Shown: one piece after another, positions 1-4,759 of the stretch | How positions within the stretch are numbered: position 1 is the stretch's first letter | Layout: every line of letters starts with the position of its first letter | Assembly: GCA_011192055.1 (NCBI GenBank) | Contig: DUES01000036.1 | Location: forward strand, 1-6,631 | Source: Dehalococcoidia bacterium | Lineage (GTDB): Bacteria > Chloroflexota > Dehalococcoidia > Dehalococcoidales > Fen-1064 | Direction: 5' to 3' | Length of the DNA: 6,631 bases | Translations under genes and position numbers: made by a program | Notes under the pieces: generated by a model | The model's input: only the letters and a program-made list of their open reading frames with translations | Database searches by the model: none | Told to the model about the DNA's origin: nothing

Positions 1-226
1 ATTCAGGTTCAGCTATCTGAAAGATTATGCCGAACAATGGAAGGCCGACGGCGTGATTATGGAGTCGGTACGTTACTGTGATACCCACGGTTATGACGTT
101 CCCGGCGTCCGTGACTACCTTGACGAAGTCGGTCTGCCAAGTGTATATCTTGAGCATGACTATACGGAGGGGGCTCTGGCTCCATTAAGAACGAGAGTCC
201 AGGGTTTCCTTGAAATTATCAGCTAG
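1..226 (+). CDS. 2-hydroxyacyl-CoA dehydratase / benzoyl-CoA reductase family subunit, 3' end only
   Basis: The window opens inside this gene. Reading from base 2 gives 74 codons ending in TAG at 224-226. The visible piece has the typical C-terminus of the HGD-D family (HgdB/HgdC-partner, FldB/FldC, BcrB/BcrC subunits): a 'DGVIMESVRYCD' strand and turn whose cysteine (visible residue 26) is placed like a [4Fe-4S] ligand of the family, then 'GLPSVYLEHDY', then the closing 'LRTRVQGFLEII' helix. Family members bind an iron-sulfur cluster and the CoA substrate. They either dehydrate 2-hydroxyacyl-CoA or reduce the aromatic ring of benzoyl-CoA, using low-potential electrons from an ATPase partner. 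Two such ATPases follow after a 41-nt gap, which supports the assignment. The fragment is too short to say which subunit it is or to choose between dehydratase and ring reductase. Confidence 0.82.
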   Translation, partial: FRFSYLKDYAEQWKADGVIMESVRYCDTHGYDVPGVRDYLDEVGLPSVYLEHDYTEGALAPLRTRVQGFLEIIS

Positions 227-267
227 TGGCACCACATCCGGTCCCACCGCGCTGACCCTGAGAGGGG

Positions 268-1119
268 GTGGTCCGCATCTATTTCGCCGGGATTGACCTC
301 GGATCAACTATGACCAAAGTTGTAATCCTGGATGAAGATGAGCAGGTATGCGCCTACGTGGTAAACCATACCGGCGCTGAACATCGTCGTCTGGCCAACA
401 AGATAATGGAAGAGGTACTGGATAAATCCGGTCTTTCCATTGAGGATATGTCCTTTATCATGGCTACCGGCTACGGCAGGATAAACGTACCCTTTGCAGA
501 TAAGCAGGTTACGGAACTGACTTGTCACGCGCGGGGTGTTGCCAGCTTTTTCCCCAACGTCAGACTGGCTATTGATATCGGGGGACAGGATGCCAAAGGT
601 CTCAAGATAAGAAACGGGAAGCTGCTTGATTTCGTGATGAGCGATAAATGTGCCGCAGGGACGGGCAGGTTCCTGGAGGTTACGGCCGACGCACTGGGCC
701 TGAAGCTGGAGGACCTGGGGAGAATTTCCCTCGGTGCTACGCGGAAAATATCGGTCAGCAGTACCTGTACTGTATTCGCTCAGCAGGAAGTCGTTAACCA
801 CCTTTCTAACGGTGTGTCGCTGGAGGACGTTGTAGCCGGTCTCCACGATGCAATCGCAAGCCGGGTGTCCAGGATGGTACGGCGCTTGAAAGTGGAACCG
901 GACGTGGTTTTCACCGGCGGTGTCGCCAAGAATATCGGTGTTGTGAAGGCTCTTGAGGAAGCGCTGGGCTGTCCGGTATTCGTCCCCGAGGAGCCACTTC
1001 TCAGCGGGGCGATTGGTGCTGCCATTACGGGTAAGGAACTCACCATGAAAGCACTGGCTAAAGGTGAGACAATCCAGACGGGGGAGCGCCGTCTGGAGGA
1101 AGCTACGTTCTTTCAATAG
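268..1119 (+). CDS. ASKHA-type ATPase / [4Fe-4S] electron activator, canonical member (BcrA/BzdQ/HgdC-like)
   Basis: A 283-residue protein of the BadF/BadG/BcrA/BcrD ATPase family. It uses ATP hydrolysis to push an electron from its [4Fe-4S] cluster onto the dehydratase or reductase subunits encoded upstream. Visible motifs in order: phosphate-1 loop 'GIDLGSTMTK' (8-17), 'ATGYGR' (66-71), an intact phosphate-2 motif 'DIGGQDAK' (103-110), 'KCAAGTGRFLE' with Cys128, 'STCTVFAQQEV' with Cys167, and adenosine motif 'TGGVAKN' (216-222). Cys128 and Cys167 are 39 residues apart, as are the two cluster ligands of the Acidaminococcus HgdC activator (Cys127/Cys166), so a dimer-bridging cluster is expected. 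The length matches HgdC and the small Bzd ATPases rather than the larger Thauera BcrA. The start is GTG 268: an in-frame stop at 259-261 excludes anything further upstream, and no better in-frame start precedes the first motif. Likely co-transcribed with its neighbours. Benzoyl-CoA reductase versus 2-hydroxyacyl-CoA dehydratase activation is unresolved. Confidence 0.93.
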   Translation: MVRIYFAGIDLGSTMTKVVILDEDEQVCAYVVNHTGAEHRRLANKIMEEVLDKSGLSIEDMSFIMATGYGRINVPFADKQVTELTCHARGVASFFPNVRLAIDIGGQDAKGLKIRNGKLLDFVMSDKCAAGTGRFLEVTADALGLKLEDLGRISLGATRKISVSSTCTVFAQQEVVNHLSNGVSLEDVVAGLHDAIASRVSRMVRRLKVEPDVVFTGGVAKNIGVVKALEEALGCPVFVPEEPLLSGAIGAAITGKELTMKALAKGETIQTGERRLEEATFFQ

Positions 1120-1132
1120 GGGATAAACAGAC

Positions 1133-1933
1133 ATGACATATTTCATGGGGATAGATATTGGTTCGTCGACGAGTAAGGGTGTCATCACTCGTGACGGCAA
1201 ACCCGAGGCTCATCACCTGCTTATCTCCGGAGTCAACTACAGGGAAGCAGCCCGGCAGTTGCGTAACGGGCTGCTGGCGAAGTTAAGTCTTTCCATGGGA
1301 GATATTACATGTACCGTGGCTACCGGTCAGGGCAGCGCCAACGTTGAGTATTGTGACCAGCAGGTGGCTGATATACGCTGTTGCGCACGCGGAATTACAA
1401 ACATATTTCCATTAGCGCGGACGGTTATCGATGTCCAGGGACAGTATACACAGGTGTTGCGACTCAGCGAGCAAGGCACCGTAATTGATTTCACTATCAG
1501 CGAAAAGTGTGCCAGTGGCAGCGGGCGGTTTCTGGACATAATATCAAACGTGTTGCAGATAAAGCTTGAAGACATCGGTCCCCTTTCGCTGAAATCGGAC
1601 AATCCGGTCAAGTTTACTACCGGGTGTGCGGTCTTCGGTGAGTCCGAAGCTGTTTCCCGGGTTTCCGAAGGTGTCTCCAAAGAAGACATCCTTGCCGGAG
1701 TCCATCAGGCACTGGCGGAAAAGATTTCCGCCCTGGTAAACAAGGTAGGGCTGGAAGAAAAATGTGCCATCAGCGGAGGTGGCGCACTCAACATCGGACT
1801 CATTAAACGGGTAGAAAACAAACTGGGAGTCGAGTTACTCGTACCATCTGAACCACAGTATGTGACCGCACTCGGTGCGGCAATAATGGCCGAAGAAGTC
1901 TGCAAGGTTACTGACGAACAGGTAAAACAGTAA
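1133..1933 (+). CDS. ASKHA-type ATPase / [4Fe-4S] electron activator, divergent partner (BcrD/BadG-like)
   Basis: A 266-residue second member of the BadF/BadG/BcrA/BcrD family, begun 13 nt after the previous stop. Its ribosome site AGGGGA (1118-1123) overlaps that stop codon, which suggests translational coupling. It has the phosphate-1 loop 'GIDIGSSTSKG' (6-16), 'ATGQGSANV' (63-71), cluster cysteines Cys126 in 'EKCASGSGRFL' and Cys165 in 'TTGCAVFGESEAV', again 39 apart, and an adenosine motif 'SGGGALNIG' (214-222). The phosphate-2 motif is changed: where the first ATPase has 'DIGGQDAK', this one reads 'DVQGQYTQ' (100-107), losing one glycine and the aspartate. The 'CASGSG' form of the cysteine motif and the altered phosphate-2 loop recall the BcrD/BadG side of class I benzoyl-CoA reductases, as I remember those sequences. 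I infer a heterodimer with the preceding protein in which the two ATP sites are not equivalent. Confidence 0.92.
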   Translation: MTYFMGIDIGSSTSKGVITRDGKPEAHHLLISGVNYREAARQLRNGLLAKLSLSMGDITCTVATGQGSANVEYCDQQVADIRCCARGITNIFPLARTVIDVQGQYTQVLRLSEQGTVIDFTISEKCASGSGRFLDIISNVLQIKLEDIGPLSLKSDNPVKFTTGCAVFGESEAVSRVSEGVSKEDILAGVHQALAEKISALVNKVGLEEKCAISGGGALNIGLIKRVENKLGVELLVPSEPQYVTALGAAIMAEEVCKVTDEQVKQ

Positions 1934-1995
1934 TAAATTAACATTGCTCCTGACTCACACGTAATGCCTGGTGCTCCACATAATTGCGCTTAATC

Positions 1996-2028
1996 ATGCT
2001 TTCGTGTTTTAGTATTCTCCGGTATCGG
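1996..2028 (+). repeat. Intergenic imperfect repeat, copy 1 (upstream of enoyl-CoA hydratase)
   Basis: A T-rich 33-nt element starting ATGCTT, continuing CGTGTT and ending CCGGTATCGG, 45 nt before the hydratase start codon. It aligns with bases 4713-4746 upstream of the esterase gene at about 26 of 34 positions with one gap (my hand alignment). Function is unknown: it could be a promoter-proximal or regulatory element, or coincidence in T-rich sequence. Confidence 0.4.
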
Positions 2029-2061
2029 CATGTAAAAGAACATAAATAACTGTGCAAACCA

Positions 2062-2067
2062 AGGAGG
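2062..2067 (+). promoter_or_regulatory. Strong Shine-Dalgarno site of the enoyl-CoA hydratase gene
   Basis: AGGAGG sits 6 nt before ATG 2074, within AAGGAGGTG, a near-perfect anti-16S match. It is the strongest ribosome site in the window and fixes the start of the hydratase gene. Confidence 0.85.
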
Positions 2068-2073
2068 TGTGAA

Positions 2074-2844
2074 ATGGCCCTTTTGTACGAGAAGAAAGAT
2101 GGAATTGCCTATATTACACTGAACCGCCCCGAGGCCTTTAACAGCATTAACCCGGACACATGGACGGAACTGGGCAAAGCTCTGGTTGATTACAGGGACG
2201 ATTCAAAAGTGCTATGTGCTATTATTACGGGTTCAGGCAGCAAGGCTTTCTGCGCCGGTGCTGATATCCGCGAAATGCTCCCCTTTATAAAAGAGCATAA
2301 AGGGCAATCGGAACTGTGGATGAGTACCATAATGCGCGGTCTCGAGGTCTGGAAACCCGTAATCGCTGCCATCAACGGAATTGCCTTCGGAGGAGGACTG
2401 GAACTGGCGATGGCTTGCGATATCAAGATTGCCAGTGAAAACGCGTCTTTCGGCCAGCCGGAAATCAAGCTGGGACTTATCCCCGGTTGGGGAGGTACCC
2501 AGAGACTGCCCCGTGCTATACCAGTTGCACGGGCGGCTGAAATGCTTTTCACCGGTGAAGCTATCGATGCCGGGGAAGCGTATAACCTGGGACTGGTGAA
2601 CAGAGTGGTACCTTTAGAAGAACTCATGCCCACCGCCGTGGAGTGGGCTGAGAAACTGTGCGGTCTGGGGCCACTGGCCCTTCGTGCGGCCAAAGAGGCA
2701 ATGATAAAAGGACTGGACATGGACCTTGCGGACGGACTGCAACTTGAACAGAAGCTCTTTGAATCCCTGCTGGAAACAGAAGATTTCGAGGAAGGAAGAA
2801 AAGCCTTTGTGGAAAAGAGGAAGGCAGATTTCAAGGGAAGATAG
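2074..2844 (+). CDS. Enoyl-CoA hydratase (crotonase family)
   Basis: A 256-residue crotonase, the usual length for a bacterial enoyl-CoA hydratase. It adds water across the 2,3 double bond of an enoyl-CoA to give the 3-hydroxyacyl-CoA, in the cytoplasm. The oxyanion-hole segments are present: 'AFCAGADI' (58-65) and 'NGIAFGGGLEL' (101-111). Both catalytic glutamates are kept: Glu110 in 'GGGLE' and Glu130 in 'GQPEIKLGLIPG', 20 residues apart like Glu144 and Glu164 of the rat enzyme. This favours a true hydratase over isomerase or hydrolase members that keep only one. The C-terminus 'TEDFEEGRKAFVEKRK' is the standard CoA-capping helix. Following a benzoyl-CoA-reductase-like locus, it might act on a cyclic dienoyl-CoA (Dch-like) or on a linear enoyl-CoA; sequence inspection cannot decide. 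The length argues against the ring-opening oxo-enoyl-CoA hydrolase (about 380 residues). Confidence 0.95.
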   Translation: MALLYEKKDGIAYITLNRPEAFNSINPDTWTELGKALVDYRDDSKVLCAIITGSGSKAFCAGADIREMLPFIKEHKGQSELWMSTIMRGLEVWKPVIAAINGIAFGGGLELAMACDIKIASENASFGQPEIKLGLIPGWGGTQRLPRAIPVARAAEMLFTGEAIDAGEAYNLGLVNRVVPLEELMPTAVEWAEKLCGLGPLALRAAKEAMIKGLDMDLADGLQLEQKLFESLLETEDFEEGRKAFVEKRKADFKGR

Positions 2845-2845
2845 G

Positions 2846-2860
2846 CGTATACTGTATACG
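2846..2860. promoter_or_regulatory. Perfect 15-bp palindrome, operator-like, just after the hydratase stop
   Basis: CGTATAC-T-GTATACG is an exact 7-bp inverted repeat around one central base, beginning 2 nt past the hydratase stop codon. The arms are too short and AT-rich, and lack a T-run, for a good intrinsic terminator. GTATAC-centred palindromes of this type are bound by some GntR-family (FCD) regulators; applying that here is inference. A related palindrome lies 69 nt further on (centre to centre). Confidence 0.5.
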
Positions 2861-2916
2861 GATATATATATGCACTGATAGAATAAACCGGGCTACAGAG
2901 ATATGACACAAAGGCA

Positions 2917-2927
2917 GTATAGTATAC
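2917..2927. promoter_or_regulatory. Perfect 11-bp palindrome upstream of the thiolase gene
   Basis: GTATA-G-TATAC is an exact 5-bp inverted repeat around one base, about 43 nt before the thiolase start codon. It shares the GTAT/ATAC arms of the palindrome at 2846-2860. It contains TATAGT and TAGTAT, either of which could be a -10 box, though I see no convincing -35 box. Its position would suit an operator overlapping a promoter. Confidence 0.42.
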
Positions 2928-2969
2928 ATTTTTTAATGTGTTGGTAAAAAGATATACCTGGAGTATGAA

Positions 2970-4235
2970 ATGAAAAGAAGAAGACAGCTTGCCAGGGAAG
3001 TGGCAGTAGTTGGTGCCGGCATGTCAAAATTCGGCATGTTCCCCGAAAAAGACTCAAAAGATGTATATATCGAAGCCTATAATGAGGCTATTACATCGGT
3101 CGATAAAGGGATTGACCCGAACGACATCGATGCACTCTACCTGGGTAACTTCACCAACGATTTCTTTGTTCACCAGGGGCACTGGGGTCCAATTATCTCC
3201 GATATCATCGGCATGGCCCCCAAGCCGGCAACCAGGACCGAGGGTGCGTGTGCCTCAAGCGCTTTGTCATTCCGGGAGGGTGTCTTCGCAATAGCATCCG
3301 GTTTCTATGACATTGTTCTCGTCAGTGGCGTTGAGAATATGTCAAAGCGCACCACCGAAGAGGTTACGGAAGGACTGGCCATGGCCAGTATTCCGTATGA
3401 AGGGAACGCAGGATTCACGTTTCCGGGACTGTTCGGCGCAATCGCTACGGCCTACTTCGACAGGTACGGTGCCTCCCGGGAAGACCTTATGAATGTAACA
3501 ATTAAGAGCCATAACAGTGCACCGCTTAATCCCAAGGGACAGTTCCAGCAGACTATACGTGACATCATGGAATCGCGAATTGAGCGGGCCAGACAACGGG
3601 GGCAGGAGGTACCGACCTGGCAGGACGAACGGGAATTCCTCCGGGACGACCGGGCGAATCCTACCGTAGCCTGGCCGATGAAACTGTATGACTGCTGTCC
3701 CGTAAGCGATGGTGCCGCCTGCATGATACTGGCATCGGCAGATATCGCCCGCAATTTCACTGATAATCCTCTGTATGTAGCGGGTATCGGCCAGGGAAGC
3801 GGCAGGGGTTTTCATGCCGCCCCGGACCTTACTTATTTTGAAGCTACCAGGTATGCGGCAGAAGAGGCCTACGGTATGTCCGGACTGAAACCGGAAGATA
3901 TCCAGTTCAGTGAAGTCCACGATTGCTTCTCAATTGCCGAAATTGTCCATACAGAAGACCTTGGTTTTTTCAGACCCGGCGAAGGGTATAAAGCGGCGGC
4001 GGAAGGCCTGACGGCGCGCGATGGCTCCATGCCGGTAAATACATCCGGTGGCCTGAAGTGCAAGGGACATCCGGTAGGTGCTACCGGTGTCGGACAGCTT
4101 GTGGAGGTCTGGAAGCAGCTCAGGGGTGAAGCCGGAGCCAGGCAGATTCCAAATAAGGAACTGCGGATTGGCGCCGCCCATAATCTCGGTGGTGCCGGCG
4201 GTACATGTACTTTCACGATTCTGGAGAGGAGATAG
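2970..4235 (+). CDS. SCP-x / lipid-transfer-type thiolase (acyl-CoA acetyltransferase family)
   Basis: A 421-residue thiolase-fold enzyme of the SCP2/SCP-x branch. It should cleave a 3-oxoacyl-CoA with CoA, or run in reverse. Catalytic residues are visible: nucleophile Cys94 in 'EGACASSALS'; 'HDCF' at 317-320, the branch-typical replacement of the NEAF motif, with Cys319 as probable acid/base; His367 in 'KGHPVGATG' (365-373); and a C-terminal 'AHNLGGAGG' loop (403-411) where classical thiolases have CxGGG. Keeping Cys94 argues for a real thiolase rather than a Ltp2-like aldolase, which lacks thiolase cysteine chemistry. ATG 2970 is preceded by TGGAG (2959-2963) at 6-nt spacing. The very basic N-terminus 'MKRRRQ' is mildly unusual. 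The DUF35 gene follows 4 nt after the stop, so the two products probably form a complex as in BbsB-BbsA. The natural substrate is unknown. Confidence 0.95.
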   Translation: MKRRRQLAREVAVVGAGMSKFGMFPEKDSKDVYIEAYNEAITSVDKGIDPNDIDALYLGNFTNDFFVHQGHWGPIISDIIGMAPKPATRTEGACASSALSFREGVFAIASGFYDIVLVSGVENMSKRTTEEVTEGLAMASIPYEGNAGFTFPGLFGAIATAYFDRYGASREDLMNVTIKSHNSAPLNPKGQFQQTIRDIMESRIERARQRGQEVPTWQDEREFLRDDRANPTVAWPMKLYDCCPVSDGAACMILASADIARNFTDNPLYVAGIGQGSGRGFHAAPDLTYFEATRYAAEEAYGMSGLKPEDIQFSEVHDCFSIAEIVHTEDLGFFRPGEGYKAAAEGLTARDGSMPVNTSGGLKCKGHPVGATGVGQLVEVWKQLRGEAGARQIPNKELRIGAAHNLGGAGGTCTFTILERR

Positions 4236-4239
4236 GACG

Positions 4240-4656
4240 ATGGAGCAGAGACCATTTACTGATAACAGCTATGAACAGTTTCTCAACGAAGAGAAGATAA
4301 TGGGTAGCCGCTGTAACAAATGCCGGACGCTCTATCTGCCTCCGCGTGCCAAGTGCACAACTTGCTACAGTGACGATATGGAGTGGGTAGAGATGAAGGG
4401 TACGGGTAAACTGGCCGCTTTTACCTGTATCAGTATTGGCCCGGCTTTCATGGCGGAAGAGGGTTATGACCGCAAGAGCCCCTATTGCACTGGGGTCGTT
4501 AAGCTTGATGAAGGTGTACGGATTGATGCCAGGATTGAAGGGTTTGATAATACCAAACCTGAGACTATTAAAATCGGTACCCCTGTCAGCGCAGAGTTCT
4601 TACACCGCGGCGAGGGTGAAAGTATGCACACCTTCCCGGCATTCAGGCCTGTTTAA
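4240..4656 (+). CDS. DUF35 zinc-ribbon / OB-fold protein, thiolase partner
   Basis: A 138-residue protein with an N-terminal helix ('YEQFLNEEKI', 11-20), a rubredoxin-like zinc ribbon formed by Cys25, Cys28, Cys39 and Cys42 (CxxC-x10-CxxC), and a C-terminal OB-fold from about residue 46 ('GTGKLAAFTCIS', 54-65, and 'GTPVSAEFLHRGEG', 113-126). The family associates with SCP-x-type thiolases or with aldolases, and its OB-fold can help bind CoA or acyl-CoA; BbsA of anaerobic toluene degradation and the ChsH2 domain in steroid catabolism are examples. The start is ATG 4240, not further upstream inside the thiolase gene: AGGAG (4227-4231) lies 8 nt before it, inside the last thiolase codons, and the family N-terminus begins there. 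The 4-nt intergenic gap indicates translational coupling and a stoichiometric complex with the thiolase. Confidence 0.94.
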   Translation: MEQRPFTDNSYEQFLNEEKIMGSRCNKCRTLYLPPRAKCTTCYSDDMEWVEMKGTGKLAAFTCISIGPAFMAEEGYDRKSPYCTGVVKLDEGVRIDARIEGFDNTKPETIKIGTPVSAEFLHRGEGESMHTFPAFRPV

Positions 4657-4712
4657 TCAGACATAACATAATAATTGTAATAAATAGCACTGCTACCGGG
4701 TAATCTATAGTG

Positions 4713-4746
4713 ATGCTTCCCGTGTTCTTGTTTTTTCTGGTATGGG
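4713..4746 (+). repeat. Intergenic imperfect repeat, copy 2 (upstream of carboxylesterase)
   Basis: A T-rich element starting ATGCTT, continuing CGTGTT and ending CTGGTATGGG. It aligns with bases 1996-2028 at about 26 of 34 positions with one gap. It ends at the ribosome site of the esterase gene. Part of it (CCCG at 4719-4722 followed by a T-rich stretch) could pair with CGGG at 4697-4700 as a weak terminator for the thiolase-DUF35 unit, but that stem has only four solid pairs. Confidence 0.4.
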
Positions 4747-4753
4747 AAAGGAG
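4747..4753 (+). promoter_or_regulatory. Shine-Dalgarno site deciding the esterase start
   Basis: AAAGGAG lies 6 nt before ATG 4760. An in-frame ATG at 4742 is part of the same open frame but sits upstream of this site and has no ribosome site of its own, so 4760 is the preferred start. The protein then begins 'MSSIVETTAGKVEG', which matches the usual N-terminus of type B carboxylesterases. Confidence 0.8.
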
Positions 4754-4759
4754 AATCGG

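Larger units (their letters stand above)
1934..2073. other. Intergenic gap between ATPase pair and hydratase module
   Basis: This 140-nt AT-rich gap separates the electron-activator genes from the acyl-CoA hydratase gene. There is no ORF of note and no clear GC-stem plus T-run terminator. Its length, against the 13-nt gap just upstream, suggests a new transcription or regulatory unit. TTGCGC (1984-1989) and TAGTAT (2010-2015) resemble -35/-10 boxes, but they are 20 nt apart, too far for a confident promoter call. The gap holds one copy of the imperfect repeat described separately. Confidence 0.5.

Noticed and set aside
304..1200. A 298-residue open frame on the minus strand
   Set aside because: It lies opposite the first ATPase gene and the start of the second, has no recognisable motif, and the plus-strand proteins carry full family motifs over the same bases. 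It is a codon-bias shadow.
1957..2007. Possible hairpin ACACG (1957-1961) with CGTGT (2003-2007) followed by TTTT as a terminator after the ATPase pair
   Set aside because: Only five pairs close a loop of more than 40 nt with little internal pairing, which is not a credible intrinsic terminator.
2861..2871. Short TA dinucleotide run (ATATATATA) as a microsatellite
   Set aside because: Too short to be a meaningful repeat; it is part of an AT-rich gap.
2190..2909. A 239-residue minus-strand open frame rich in serine
   Set aside because: It is antisense to the enoyl-CoA hydratase gene, of low complexity (Ser/Ala/Pro-rich), with no domain. The plus strand encodes a complete crotonase.
4078..4239. 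N-terminal extension of the DUF35 protein into the thiolase gene
   Set aside because: The frame is open there, but the extension has no family similarity, and ATG 4240 has a well-spaced AGGAG site and the expected family N-terminus.
4697..4737. CGGG...CCCG stem followed by a T-rich tract as a terminator after the DUF35 gene
   Set aside because: Four pairs with an 18-nt loop and an interrupted T tract are too weak to list as a terminator; noted only under the repeat there.
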